Notes: generated by a model from the sequence alone, not told the origin. DNA of 64,000 nt from Flavobacteriaceae bacterium S0862 (GCA_023015825.1 JALKAW010000002.1:310001-374000); one strand, 5' to 3'; positions 53,650-62,964 are shown, numbered from the stretch's first letter. Translations and numbers: made by a program.

Positions 53650-54384
53650 ATGAAAAAGAAGCTAGAATCGGATCTAATAAGTATAGCGCACAGAATTCTT
53701 AAATTAAAAGGAAAAGAAGATGTTTTAAAAATGCATGCCGAAGTGGAAGCCCTTTATGAAAAACTGTCTGTTTTAAAATTCGCACATGAAAATTTTGAAG
53801 ATGATATACCAACAATTGGTAGCGATTCATCTTTTTTTGGTATGCTAGATCAGGCATTTAACAACACAGTAAGTGATAATATTGAAGTAGAAGATCGAAT
53901 TTATGTTAATCTGGATGAAGTAGAAGACGATGGTATTATGGAGCCTGCAATTGAAAAAATCAAAGATATTGTGGCTCAAATGCCTCAAGAAACACAAGAA
54001 GTAGATGAGTTTTTAAAAACGGTAATACCTCCTGAAAACGACTTTGAAGAATTGACAGCGGGATTTAAAGATATGCCAGTTTTTGAAGCTGTTACTGAAA
54101 CAAAAACCAAGGCAAAAGAAGATACTAAAAAAACATTAAATGATGCTTTAAAAGGAAAAGCTTTGACTTTTGGGTTAAACGATAAAATAGCTTTTATAAA
54201 GCACTTATTTGATGGTAACAATGAAGATTTTGAACGCGTTATATCTCAAATTAATACCTCTCAAACTTTTGAGGAGGCCAATACGCTAATACATAACATT
54301 GTTAAACCCGACTATGACCATTGGGAAGGTAAAGAAGAGTTTGAAGAACGCTTCATGGAAGTTATTCAAAGTAAGTTTGAGTAA
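53650..54384 (+). CDS. Conserved acidic hypothetical protein, first gene of the rsmI operon
   Basis: 244 aa, acidic, no signal peptide or membrane segment. The N-terminal helix (MKKKLESDLISIAHRILKLKGKEDVLKMHAEVEALYEKL) looks coiled-coil forming; the middle (about 70-160) is low-complexity acidic. The C-terminal 70 residues (FGLNDKIAFIKHLFDGNNEDFERVISQINTSQTFEEANTLIHNIVKPDYDHW) form a compact helical module I recognise as common in Bacteroidota hypothetical proteins but cannot name. Its stop abuts the rsmI ATG, so they are coupled. Confidence 0.82.
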   Translation: MKKKLESDLISIAHRILKLKGKEDVLKMHAEVEALYEKLSVLKFAHENFEDDIPTIGSDSSFFGMLDQAFNNTVSDNIEVEDRIYVNLDEVEDDGIMEPAIEKIKDIVAQMPQETQEVDEFLKTVIPPENDFEELTAGFKDMPVFEAVTETKTKAKEDTKKTLNDALKGKALTFGLNDKIAFIKHLFDGNNEDFERVISQINTSQTFEEANTLIHNIVKPDYDHWEGKEEFEERFMEVIQSKFE

Positions 54385-55056
54385 ATGAGCAAACTGTATA
54401 TTGTTCCAACACCAATAGGAAATTTAAAAGATATCACTTTAAGGGCTATTGAGGTTTTAATAGAAGTCGATTTAATATTAGCTGAAGACACTAGAACTTC
54501 TGGCAAACTCTTAAAACATTTTGATATTGATACACCTTTGCAGTCTCACCACATGCATAACGAGCATAAAACGGTTGAGACAATTATTCAAAAACTAAAT
54601 TCAGGAATGACCATTGCTTTAATTAGCGATGCAGGAACACCTGCAATTTCTGACCCTGGATTTTTACTGACAAGAGCGTGTATTGAAAATAATATTGAAG
54701 TAGACTGTTTGCCAGGAGCAACTGCATTTGTTCCAGCCTTGGTGAATTCAGGATTACCAAACGATAAATTTGTATTTGAAGGATTTCTGCCAGTAAAAAA
54801 GGGGCGTCAAACAAGATTAAAACTACTAGCTGAAGAAACCAGAACCATGATTTTTTACGAATCTCCACATAAGCTTATTAAAACTTTGACTCATTTTTGT
54901 GAGTATTTTGGTGAAGACAGACGACTTTCTGTATCTAGAGAATTGACTAAACTCTATGAAGAAACCATTAGAGGAACAGCCAAAAAAGTGCTTGAACACT
55001 ATACAAATAAACCACCAAAAGGTGAAATTGTGATTGTTGTCGCAGGACTTAAATAA
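54385..55056 (+). CDS. rsmI: 16S rRNA 2'-O-ribose C1402 methyltransferase
   Basis: 223 aa, shorter than the E. coli protein (286 aa) because the C-terminal extension is absent, as is common in this phylum. Tetrapyrrole-methylase fold with LYIVPTPIGNLKDITLRAIEVL, AEDTRTSGKLLKHF and ISDAGTPAISDPGFLL, the RsmI signatures; SAM binds in this fold. Directly follows the acidic hypothetical gene and overlaps the UDG-like gene by one base (TAATG). Confidence 0.95.
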   Translation: MSKLYIVPTPIGNLKDITLRAIEVLIEVDLILAEDTRTSGKLLKHFDIDTPLQSHHMHNEHKTVETIIQKLNSGMTIALISDAGTPAISDPGFLLTRACIENNIEVDCLPGATAFVPALVNSGLPNDKFVFEGFLPVKKGRQTRLKLLAEETRTMIFYESPHKLIKTLTHFCEYFGEDRRLSVSRELTKLYEETIRGTAKKVLEHYTNKPPKGEIVIVVAGLK

Positions 55057-55628
55057 TGCATGAATTACTTCACAATATCAGTCATTGCACCATTTGTTCC
55101 AAGCATTTACAATTAGGCCCAAGACCTGTGGTTTCTGCACATCCAGATTCAAAAATTGTAATTATTGGTCAAGCACCTGGAACAAAAGTTCATAATTCTG
55201 GGATTCCTTGGGATGATGCTAGTGGAAAGCAACTTAGAAAGTGGCTAGATGTATCGAATGAAGATTTTTATGACGAAACAAAATTTGCCATAATTCCTAT
55301 AGGGTTTTGTTATCCCGGAAAAGGAAAAACAGGCGATTTACCACCAAGACCAGAATGCGCACCACAATGGCATCAATCATTATTTAATTTAATGCCAAAT
55401 CTAGAATTAATCATATTGATTGGTATGTATGCTCAAAAGTATTATTTAGAAGATTCAGCTAAAAAGACACTTACCGAAACGGTTGCTAACTATTCAAAAT
55501 ATTTGCCTCAGCATTTTGTATTACCTCATCCATCACCTAGAAATCGATTTTGGTTAACTAAAAACCCTTGGTTTGAGGAAGAGGTTGTTCCAATACTTAA
55601 AAATAAAGTTGCTAAAATTATCTCATAA
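55056..55628 (+). CDS. Uracil-DNA glycosylase superfamily protein
   Basis: 190 aa. VIIGQAPGTKVHNSGIPW is motif 1 of the UDG fold (GQAPG like the GEAPG of family 4 and its relatives), and LPHPSPRNRFWL is the C-terminal H-P-S-x-R loop. The first Cys pair (CTIC, 12-15) and later Cys residues (near 95 and 109) could bind a 4Fe-4S cluster as in family 4 enzymes, though their spacing is not a clean match. Base-excision repair role inferred. Confidence 0.86.
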   Translation: MHELLHNISHCTICSKHLQLGPRPVVSAHPDSKIVIIGQAPGTKVHNSGIPWDDASGKQLRKWLDVSNEDFYDETKFAIIPIGFCYPGKGKTGDLPPRPECAPQWHQSLFNLMPNLELIILIGMYAQKYYLEDSAKKTLTETVANYSKYLPQHFVLPHPSPRNRFWLTKNPWFEEEVVPILKNKVAKIIS

Positions 55629-55662
55629 AGTTGTAATATTATAGTCTAAACACTTCACGATT

Positions 55663-57384
55663 ATGTCTAAAAAATTCATTTACCTATTAACAGCATTTAC
55701 AATCATCTTTTTTTCATGTAAAAAGACCAACGAAATAACTACTCAAGAATATTTTGATATTGTAAATCAAGAGCTTACAGGAGATTTAGCCTATGAAACT
55801 ACTGCGTTTGTAGAAAAATATTGGCGTGTTGTTGGGAATACGGGATTTAATAAAAGTGTTTACAGAATTGCCGAACAGCTCGAAAAAGACGGTTATGTTT
55901 TAGAAGATAATGCTACTGAAGATGACTTTTTAACCTACCGAATTGAAACAAGGCCATTAAAAAGACCTACGTGGGAATCGGTCGGTGCAACAGTAACAAT
56001 AAATGGTGAGGAAAAACCACTGCTTAGTCATACAACAAACCGAAATATGATAGCTCTAAATTCGTATAGTACATTAGAAGAAGGAGATACAGCTCAGGTA
56101 GTTTATATAGAAGACATAAAAAAGCTAGGAGAAACAGATGTAAAAGGAAAAATTGTGTTTGCTGAAACTCATCCAGGGCGAATATTTAAAACTGCAGTTA
56201 CCGAAGGAGGCGCAGTTGGTATAATTACCTATAATAATCCAGACTATTTACAACCAGAAAAAAACACAACATCTATCCAGTTTCGCTCCATTCCATTAGA
56301 TTCTGTGAGCAAAGCATGGGGAATTGCCATGTCTTTTGAAGCTAAGGAGCGATTAAAAAATAGCTTATTGAATGGAAAAACCACTTTAAATGTAAAAGTT
56401 GAAACTAATATTTACCCTTCGGAAGAATTAACTATTGTCGCAGATATTAAGGGAAATGAATTGCCAAAAGAACGTTTGGCTTTTAGCGCTCATATACAAG
56501 AACCAGGAGCTAATGACAATGCTTCAGGAGTTGGAGCTACATTGGAAATGGCTTCTCTAGCTGCTAAATTATTTAAAGATGGAAGATTCTCACCAAGAAG
56601 AACACTAACATTCCTTTGGGGCGACGAGATTGTGTCCACAAGACGTTATGTAGAGGAAGATAGTATTAGAGCTAAAGATATTAAATGGGGAATATCTCTT
56701 GATATGGTCGGAGAAGACACTGAAAAAACAGGAGGCTCATTTCTAATTGAAAAAATGCCAGACCCAAGTGCCATTTGGACAAGAGGAAATGATAAACATA
56801 CAGAATGGGGAGGACGACCATTAAAAGCTGAAGACATGACGCCTCATTATTTAAACGATTTTGTAATCGAAAAATTTAAAGAACAAGGAAGGCGTGCTAA
56901 CTGGATCGTGAATACTAATCCTTATGAAGGCGGAAGCGACCATGTACCATTTTTAAGAGGCAATATTCCAAGTGTATTGTTTTGGCATTTCACCGACCAG
57001 TTTTACCACACAGATAACGACAGAATAGATAAGGTTTCTAAAACTACTTTAAAGAATGTTGCAACTGGCGCATTAGTATCTGCCATTGAGTTGGTAAATT
57101 CAGATGAAACTACTGCAAAACGAGTTTTAGAAAGCATAGAAGAAGCTGCTATTAATCGTCTGGAAGAAGAGCAAAAACAAAGTGAATTAGCTATTGAAAA
57201 TGGCGATACCCTAGAGAAGCAAATTGAGATTATTAACACATGGGAAGATTGGTATTTAAAAGCGGCAAGTACCACAAATGATATGGTAAAAGATAATGGC
57301 TTAATTAAATCTAGTATTGAATCTACTCAAAAAGCGATTAGTGAAAAAGCTAAGAGTGTTTTGGATGCGTTAGAAGTAAAATAA
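55663..57384 (+). CDS. M28-family peptidase lipoprotein
   Basis: 573 aa. Lipoprotein signal with FFSC (Cys19). A PA-like insert region precedes the M28 catalytic part: LAFSAHIQEPGANDNASGVGATLEMA (His and bridging Asp), FLWGDEIVSTRRYVEE (the Glu pair position), SLDMVGEDTEKTGGSF (Asp) and YEGGSDHVPFLRG (final His). The HIQEPGANDNASG form is typical of a Bacteroidota M28 subgroup. The C-terminal 90 residues are helical and acidic. Ends the rightward group of rsmI genes after a 34-bp gap; distinct transcript possible. Confidence 0.9.
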   Translation: MSKKFIYLLTAFTIIFFSCKKTNEITTQEYFDIVNQELTGDLAYETTAFVEKYWRVVGNTGFNKSVYRIAEQLEKDGYVLEDNATEDDFLTYRIETRPLKRPTWESVGATVTINGEEKPLLSHTTNRNMIALNSYSTLEEGDTAQVVYIEDIKKLGETDVKGKIVFAETHPGRIFKTAVTEGGAVGIITYNNPDYLQPEKNTTSIQFRSIPLDSVSKAWGIAMSFEAKERLKNSLLNGKTTLNVKVETNIYPSEELTIVADIKGNELPKERLAFSAHIQEPGANDNASGVGATLEMASLAAKLFKDGRFSPRRTLTFLWGDEIVSTRRYVEEDSIRAKDIKWGISLDMVGEDTEKTGGSFLIEKMPDPSAIWTRGNDKHTEWGGRPLKAEDMTPHYLNDFVIEKFKEQGRRANWIVNTNPYEGGSDHVPFLRGNIPSVLFWHFTDQFYHTDNDRIDKVSKTTLKNVATGALVSAIELVNSDETTAKRVLESIEEAAINRLEEEQKQSELAIENGDTLEKQIEIINTWEDWYLKAASTTNDMVKDNGLIKSSIESTQKAISEKAKSVLDALEVK

Positions 57385-57396
57385 AAAGCACAATAA

Positions 57397-57424
57397 ATAG
57401 CCTTACTATTTTTAGTAAGGCTAT
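57397..57424. terminator. Stem-loop between convergent genes
   Basis: ATAGCCTTACTA (57397-57408) and TAGTAAGGCTAT (57413-57424): perfect 12-bp stem, 4-base T loop. Only weak T-rich flanks, so it may be a transcription end for either side. Confidence 0.7.
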
Positions 57425-57450
57425 ATCTAAATTTTTAAGGCTTAATAAAT

Positions 57451-58053
57451 TTAATATTGCGACCCATCATGCTTACCTTCATTCCAACCATGCTTTCCTA
57501 AATATTGTTCGCCACTTTCAACAGCACCATCTTCTATACTTGTTCCCATACTATCGTTCCAACGGTTGAGATAACCAAACAATGAAATAACACCTAGCAT
57601 CTCTACGATTTCACCATCATCCCAATGCTCATGCAGTCTTTTTTTTATGTCTTCATCAACAGTATTAGGTACTTGACTTGCTAACAAACTAAAGTCGAGA
57701 GCAGCACGTTCTGCTTCGTTAAAAGCAGGATGCGTTCTATATTCCCAAATGTTATCTAGCTGTTCTTGTTCGGCGCCATAACGTTCAGCAGCACGAATTG
57801 CATGCGCTTGACAATACCTGCAACCCGTTGAGTTGCTACTAACCCAAGCAATCATACGTTTTAAAGCGGAAGTCACACGACCTTCGTTGGCCATTACAGC
57901 TTTGTTTAGGTTAATGAACGCCTTAGAAATAGCTGGACGACGTTGCATAGTCAATACTGAATTTGGGCAAAAGCCAAGTGTTTCGCTAAAGAATTCTGCT
58001 AATTCTTTTGTTTCTAAATCATGATCTGCTGACAAAGGTGTTACTAATGGCAT
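57451..58053 (-). CDS. AhpD-like alkylhydroperoxidase / peroxidase-related protein
   Basis: 200 aa. Carboxymuconolactone decarboxylase fold with the redox motif CRYCQAHAIRAAERYGA (CxxC near residue 75-78 followed by His), the active site of AhpD-type proteins. The flanking helices AFINLNKAVMANEGRVTSALKRMIAWVSS and AERAALDFSLLASQVPN fit the peroxidase-related group. Probably reduces peroxides or acts as a redox partner. Opposite strand to the OsmC gene, with which it shares a 155-bp promoter gap. Confidence 0.88.
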   Translation of the reverse strand: MPLVTPLSADHDLETKELAEFFSETLGFCPNSVLTMQRRPAISKAFINLNKAVMANEGRVTSALKRMIAWVSSNSTGCRYCQAHAIRAAERYGAEQEQLDNIWEYRTHPAFNEAERAALDFSLLASQVPNTVDEDIKKRLHEHWDDGEIVEMLGVISLFGYLNRWNDSMGTSIEDGAVESGEQYLGKHGWNEGKHDGSQY

Positions 58054-58208
58054 ATTGCTATATATTTTAGTTTTTTAATAGTATTTTTGAACTAACAAGA
58101 AACATCTAACGATCAAAATAATATAATTGCAAAACTTATTTCGTGGATGTTCATTGTGTCGAAATTAATGAAATATTTGCTTACACAATAAACGAAAAAT
58201 CTTTGAAT

Positions 58209-58631
58209 ATGATAAATAAAATAACCACTGAGTGGAAAGGTGGAATGACATTTAAATCGGATAATCCAAGTGGCAACTCTTTTTTAGTTGACGATAAGGT
58301 TGAAGGAGTTAACAAACGTGAAGGATTAGCGCCTAAATCACTTATGTTATCTGCGTTAGCAGGTTGTACAGGCTTGGATGTGGTTTCTGTTTTAGATAAA
58401 ATGAAGGTAACCAATTATGATTTTAAAATGGAGGTTACCGGAGAATTGACCGAAGAACATCCAAAGTATTACCATAAAGTTAAACTTGACTACCACTTTT
58501 ATGGCATAAACCTCAATGAGAAAAAAATTAAAAAGTCAGTAGATCTTTCGGTTGAAAAATATTGTGGCGTGATGGAAATGTTTCGTCAGTTTGCTAAGTT
58601 AGACACTGAAATCCATTATCATAAGATATAA
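58209..58631 (+). CDS. OsmC-family peroxiredoxin-like protein
   Basis: 140 aa from ATG 58209 (MINKITTEWKGGMTF); an upstream GTG frame adds 22 residues with no family match. The two reactive Cys are visible: LSALAGCTGLDVVSVL and VEKYCGVMEMFRQ. It resembles the YhfA-like branch of OsmC proteins. Thiol-based detoxification of organic hydroperoxides is inferred. Divergent from the AhpD-like gene, so a shared peroxide response is plausible. RecJ follows 21 bp later. Confidence 0.9.
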   Translation: MINKITTEWKGGMTFKSDNPSGNSFLVDDKVEGVNKREGLAPKSLMLSALAGCTGLDVVSVLDKMKVTNYDFKMEVTGELTEEHPKYYHKVKLDYHFYGINLNEKKIKKSVDLSVEKYCGVMEMFRQFAKLDTEIHYHKI

Positions 58632-58652
58632 GAATTTATTCAAAATTAATTT

Positions 58653-60341
58653 ATGCGTTGGACGCTTAAGCCAAAACCAGAAGCTGCGAAAGTAGCATTA
58701 TTAAAAGAGACACTTCAAGTAGACGATGTAGTTGCAACGCTATTATTACAACGAGGAATTGAAACTTATGAAGCGGCAAAAACCTTTTTCAGACCAAGCT
58801 TAAGTGATTTACACGATCCATTCTTGATGAAAGATATGTACAAAGCAGCTTCACGAATTGAAGCTGCGCTTCTTCAACGTGAAAACATTCTTGTATATGG
58901 TGATTATGATGTAGATGGCACTTCATCAGTAGCTTTGATGGCTTCTTATTTAAAAACAAGAACAGATAATGTAACAACTTATATTCCAGATCGATATGAT
59001 GAAGGCTATGGTGTGTCTTTTAAAGGTATCGATTTTGCACATGATAACGACTTCACGCTTATCATTGCTTTAGATTGTGGAGTCAAAGCCATTGATAAAG
59101 TCGCTTATGCAAAAGAGAAAGGGATAGATTTTATTATTTGTGACCATCACAGACCAGGAAATAAACTACCTGAAGCAGTCGCTATTTTAGACCCAAAACG
59201 TGATGATTGTGACTATCCTTATAAAGAATTGTGTGGTTGTGGTGTTGGATTTAAACTCATTCAAGCATTAGCATCAAAAGAAGGAAAGTCTGTTGAAGAA
59301 TTAGTGGAGTACTTGGATTTGGTTGCAACAGCAATTGGTGCAGATATTGTCCCAATTACAGGCGAAAATAGAGCTTTGGCATATTTTGGTTTGCAAGTGA
59401 TTAATTCTAGCCCAAGAGCAGGAATCAAAGCAATAATTAATCAAGTTAAAAAAGAAGAACTTACTATTACAGATGTGGTGTTTATTGTTGCTCCAAGAAT
59501 TAATGCTGCTGGACGAATGAAACATGGGAATTATGCAGTTACATTGTTGACCGAAACTAATTTTGGGCAAGCGAAAGAATACGCTGCTGAAATAGAAGAA
59601 TTTAATACAGATAGAAGAGAAGCAGATAGACGAATTACAGAAGAAGCACTTCAGCAAATTGATAAACAAAGTGAACAGGAACGCTTTACTACCGTTGTTT
59701 ACAATGAAACTTGGCATAAAGGCGTTATTGGTATTGTAGCCTCTCGATTGATAGAAACCTATTACAGACCAACCTTAGTGTTTACAAAAAGTGGCGACAA
59801 GTTAGCAGCTTCAGCGCGTTCTGTTTCAGGTTTTGATGTATATAATGCTTTAGAGGCCTGCTCAGACTACATAGAACAATTTGGGGGTCATAAATATGCC
59901 GCTGGCTTAACTTTAAAAGAAGAAAACTACGAAGTATTTAAACAAGCTTTTGAAGATGAGGTTTCAAAGACAATTAACAACTCATTGTTGACACCAGAGA
60001 TTAAGGTTGATATGCAAATTGATTTACCTCAAGTAAACGATAAATTATGGCGAATTATTAAACAGTTTGCACCTTTTGGTCCAGGAAATATGACACCCAT
60101 TTTTATGACAGATAACTTAAGAGATACTGGTTATGGTAAATGTGTAGGTGAAGATGATAAACACTTACGAATAACAGTCACTCAGTCTGGGAAAGAAAAG
60201 TTAGTTTGTATAGGTTTTGGTTTAGGAGACAAGCTGGATATAATTTCTAATAAAAAACTTTTTAAAGCAGTTTATTCTGTTGATGAAAACCATTGGAATG
60301 GAAATGTGTCCTTACAATTGAAATTGAGAGATATTAAATAA
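58653..60341 (+). CDS. recJ: Single-stranded-DNA-specific exonuclease RecJ
   Basis: 562 aa. The DHH phosphoesterase motifs are complete: VYGDYDVDGTSSVALM (motif I-II), LDCGVKAIDK, ICDHHRPGNKLP (motif III DHH) and the DHHA1 domain with SGFDVYNALEAC...FGGHKYAAGLTL (GGH loop). The C-terminal OB-type domain follows (from about 455). 5'-3' exonuclease in recombinational and mismatch repair. Its stop overlaps the next possible ATG by one base. Confidence 0.96.
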   Translation: MRWTLKPKPEAAKVALLKETLQVDDVVATLLLQRGIETYEAAKTFFRPSLSDLHDPFLMKDMYKAASRIEAALLQRENILVYGDYDVDGTSSVALMASYLKTRTDNVTTYIPDRYDEGYGVSFKGIDFAHDNDFTLIIALDCGVKAIDKVAYAKEKGIDFIICDHHRPGNKLPEAVAILDPKRDDCDYPYKELCGCGVGFKLIQALASKEGKSVEELVEYLDLVATAIGADIVPITGENRALAYFGLQVINSSPRAGIKAIINQVKKEELTITDVVFIVAPRINAAGRMKHGNYAVTLLTETNFGQAKEYAAEIEEFNTDRREADRRITEEALQQIDKQSEQERFTTVVYNETWHKGVIGIVASRLIETYYRPTLVFTKSGDKLAASARSVSGFDVYNALEACSDYIEQFGGHKYAAGLTLKEENYEVFKQAFEDEVSKTINNSLLTPEIKVDMQIDLPQVNDKLWRIIKQFAPFGPGNMTPIFMTDNLRDTGYGKCVGEDDKHLRITVTQSGKEKLVCIGFGLGDKLDIISNKKLFKAVYSVDENHWNGNVSLQLKLRDIK

Positions 60342-60348
60342 TGAGGCT

Positions 60349-60362
60349 CCTGCTTTCGCAGG
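60349..60362 (+). repeat. REP-like hairpin (CCTGC-TTTC-GCAGG) before the MFS gene
   Basis: CCTGC (60349-60353), loop TTTC, GCAGG (60358-60362), flanked by further partial pairing. The core CCTGCTTTCGCAGG resembles small dispersed palindromes found in many bacteria. It sits just after the recJ stop and argues that the MFS coding start is the later ATG. Confidence 0.45.
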
Positions 60363-60370
60363 GAATAAAT

Positions 60371-61639
60371 ATGGCAAAAAAAGATCCTTACGCAGCACTA
60401 CGTTACAAAGAATTCAATATTTTTCTATTAGTAAGGTTTGCATTGATTTTTGGATGGTCCATGCAGTTTGTTGTGATTGAATGGCAAGTTTATGCAATGA
60501 CTAAAGATCCATTATCACTTGGAATTATTGGTTTATGTGAATTTTTACCAGCATTTATATTAGCACCCTTTGCTGGACATATAGTTGATAAAAAAGAAAA
60601 GAGAAATCTATTTACTCTTTGTATTGCCTTGTTTTCCATTATAAGTTTTGGGTTATTCTGGTTAACATCTGAGCATATTGAAACCACTTGGGGAACAAAA
60701 ACAATCTTATTTTGTATTTACGGGTTAGTTTTTTTTGGAGGTGCTTTGAGAGCGTTTTTTGGACCAACCATTTTTTCACTTATCGCCCTTCTTGTTCCTA
60801 AAGCAATATACCCTAACGCTGCAACATGGAGTAGCAGCACTTGGAAAGGAGCTACTGTATTTGGCGCTTTGTGTGGTGGATTTTTGATTGCTTGGATAGG
60901 TGTTAATTATACACTTGGGATTATTTTTATACTAGTGATGATTGCATTGTTGTTGGTTACTCAAATAAAAAAGAAACCAATTTTAAATAAAGTAACTAAC
61001 GAATCAATTAAAGAAAGCTTAGAGGCTGGAATTAGATTTGTTTTTAATGACAAAGTAATTTTAGGAGCGCTAACCCTAGACATGATAGCAGTTTTGTTTG
61101 GTGGAGCTGTTGCAATTTTTGCCGTATTTGCCAAAGACATATTAGATGCTGGACCAAAAGGATTTGGAATATTAAACGCTGCGCTTTCAACAGGAAGTAT
61201 TATTACAATGCTGGCAACAACCTATATACCTATTACCAAAAACACAGGAAAAAAATTACTTGTTTCAGTTTTTGGATTTGGAGTTTGTATGATAATTTTT
61301 GGAGCTTCAAAATTAATGTGGCTAAGTGTGTTAGCATTGTTCTTTTCAGGTGTGTTTGATGGCGTTTCGATGGTTATTCGCCAAACAATTCTTCAGTTAA
61401 AAACACCTGATAATATGAGAGGACGAGTTGGTGCTGTTAACTCTATGTTTGTTGGTTCTTCTAATGAACTTGGAGCTTTGGAGAGTGGTATTGCAGCAAG
61501 GCTTTTTGGGGCTCCACTAGCAGTTGTTCTTGGTGGAACCATAACACTTATTACTGTGGTTGTAATAAATATTAAAAACAAGCCATTACGAGGCCTAGAT
61601 CTAAGAGAAGATATTGAAGCTTATGAGGAAGAGGACTAA
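60371..61639 (+). CDS. MFS transporter (EntS/enterobactin-exporter-like fold)
   Basis: 422 aa from ATG 60371 (MAKKDPYAALRYKEFNIFLLVRF); a possible ATG at 60341 overlaps the recJ stop but would translate through the hairpin. About 12 hydrophobic helices; LAPFAGHIVDKKEKRNLF is the MFS loop 2-3 motif (GxxxDRxxRR form) and MRGRVGAVNSMFVGSSNELGALESG is the conserved segment of the EntS/MdtG-like branch. Substrate unknown. Convergent overlap with lpxH at 61636-61639. Confidence 0.86.
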   Translation: MAKKDPYAALRYKEFNIFLLVRFALIFGWSMQFVVIEWQVYAMTKDPLSLGIIGLCEFLPAFILAPFAGHIVDKKEKRNLFTLCIALFSIISFGLFWLTSEHIETTWGTKTILFCIYGLVFFGGALRAFFGPTIFSLIALLVPKAIYPNAATWSSSTWKGATVFGALCGGFLIAWIGVNYTLGIIFILVMIALLLVTQIKKKPILNKVTNESIKESLEAGIRFVFNDKVILGALTLDMIAVLFGGAVAIFAVFAKDILDAGPKGFGILNAALSTGSIITMLATTYIPITKNTGKKLLVSVFGFGVCMIIFGASKLMWLSVLALFFSGVFDGVSMVIRQTILQLKTPDNMRGRVGAVNSMFVGSSNELGALESGIAARLFGAPLAVVLGGTITLITVVVINIKNKPLRGLDLREDIEAYEEED

Positions 61640-62406
61640 TATTTTTTTAACGTCATTTTTTCACCATCAAATACACCATAGGTGTAATACTGTATCCAAT
61701 CACCAAGATTGATGTATTTTGAATTAGGTTCTAAATCGATTTCTAAAGGCAAATGTCTATGTCCAAAGATAAAATAGTCTCGATGATTTTCTTGAAGTTT
61801 ACGTCTGCAATATTGCACCAACCATTCGTTGTCTTCACCTAAAAATTTGGCATCTTCATCGCCAGAAATCAATTTGTTTTTTACAGACATATATTGTGCT
61901 AATCGCACACCTAAATCTGGATGTAACCAACGAAATAGCCATTTGCTAAACGAGTTGGTAAATACTTTTTTCATGCGTTTGTAACCCTTGTCTCCAGGAC
62001 CCAAACCATCACCATGACCTATAAAAAAAGATGTTTGATTAAAGAAGAATTCTTGTGGTTTATAAAACACAGAAATATTAAGTTCTTCTTCAAAATACCC
62101 ATTCATCCATAAATCGTGATTCCCAACAAAATAATAAATTGGAATGCCAGAATCAGAAATTTCGGCAAGTTTTCCTAAAGTTCTTGTAAAACCTTTAGGG
62201 ACTACTTTTTTATATTCAAACCAAAAATCAAATAAATCTCCCAAAAGAAAAATGGCAGCAGCATCTGTTTTAATCTCATCTAACCAAGCTACAAACTTTT
62301 TTTCACGAGGAAGTGACGCTTCATGTGTTGGTGCACCTAGATGATTATCGGATGAGAAATAAATTTTCTTACCTTCAGGAACCTTTATGTGGGTAGCTTT
62401 ATTCAT
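61636..62406 (-). CDS. lpxH: UDP-2,3-diacylglucosamine diphosphatase (LpxH-type)
   Basis: 256 aa from ATG 62406; a TTG at 62418 is less likely. Metallophosphoesterase motifs: FSSDNHLGAPT (Asp20, His22), LLGDLFDFWFEY (GDxxD), VGNHDLW (GNHD), FIGHGDGLGPG and FGHRHLPLEI (metal His residues). The YFVGNHDLWMNGYF segment with the following region fits the LpxH lipid A branch. Acts at the inner face of the inner membrane in lipid A synthesis. Starts 8 bp inside queD. Confidence 0.9.
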   Translation of the reverse strand: MNKATHIKVPEGKKIYFSSDNHLGAPTHEASLPREKKFVAWLDEIKTDAAAIFLLGDLFDFWFEYKKVVPKGFTRTLGKLAEISDSGIPIYYFVGNHDLWMNGYFEEELNISVFYKPQEFFFNQTSFFIGHGDGLGPGDKGYKRMKKVFTNSFSKWLFRWLHPDLGVRLAQYMSVKNKLISGDEDAKFLGEDNEWLVQYCRRKLQENHRDYFIFGHRHLPLEIDLEPNSKYINLGDWIQYYTYGVFDGEKMTLKKY

Positions 62407-62851
62407 TATCGTTTGCAAACCATTCGGCGAAACTAGTAGCAGTTTCTTGCAGTTTCAATGAGAAAAGTTCAATGTTACTGGGTAATCTTTTTTTTATTTT
62501 TGATGCAAAATCTATGACCATCATTTCGCTAGTAGGTTGATAGTTAACGAGTAGTACATTGTGATCTCTATCTTCAAGTTCCTTTGCTAATTCTACGTGA
62601 GGCGTGTTTTTATTAAATACGGTTGCATGATCAAACACATCGACAATCTCTTCCTTGACTATTTTTTTTAAATCACCAAAATCTATGACCATTCCATATT
62701 TCACGTTAGAGTTATCTGAAATAGGTTTTCCAATCACCGTGACATATAATCTATAACTGTGGCCATGAACGTTTTTACATTTACCGTCATAACCATAAAG
62801 TGCATGACCAGTTTCAAAAGAGAATTGTTTTGTAATTCTAATATTACTCAT
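62399..62851 (-). CDS. queD: 6-pyruvoyl-tetrahydropterin synthase / QueD-family protein
   Basis: 150 aa. FSFETGHALYGYDGKCKNVHGHSYRLYV gives the zinc His residues (16, 29, 31) and the catalytic Cys25; VFDHATVFNKNT and the C-terminal ETATSFAEW carry the substrate-binding Glu. QueD makes 6-carboxy-tetrahydropterin in queuosine synthesis; a PTPS role cannot be excluded. It overlaps lpxH. A -7 box (minus-strand TATCTTTG, 62871-62878) lies 20 bases before the ATG. Confidence 0.92.
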   Translation of the reverse strand: MSNIRITKQFSFETGHALYGYDGKCKNVHGHSYRLYVTVIGKPISDNSNVKYGMVIDFGDLKKIVKEEIVDVFDHATVFNKNTPHVELAKELEDRDHNVLLVNYQPTSEMMVIDFASKIKKRLPSNIELFSLKLQETATSFAEWFANDNE

Positions 62852-62912
62852 TGCTATTCATTTTCAGTGCAAAGATATTCATTTTGTAAAAGGAATTGCT
62901 TTTTAGATTACA

Positions 62913-62941
62913 TTTGGCCAATAATTGACAATATATTTTTG
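62913..62941 (+). promoter_or_regulatory. Complete Bacteroidota promoter (TTTG - 17 bp - TATTTTTG) facing the broken oxygenase gene
   Basis: -33 TTTG at 62913-62916 and -7 TATTTTTG at 62934-62941, spacing 17. Both elements match the consensus. It is the only promoter in the window where I see both parts clearly. It faces a reading frame that has no start codon. Confidence 0.6.
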
Positions 62942-62964
62942 TTGGTTTACTCACTCTCTATTAA

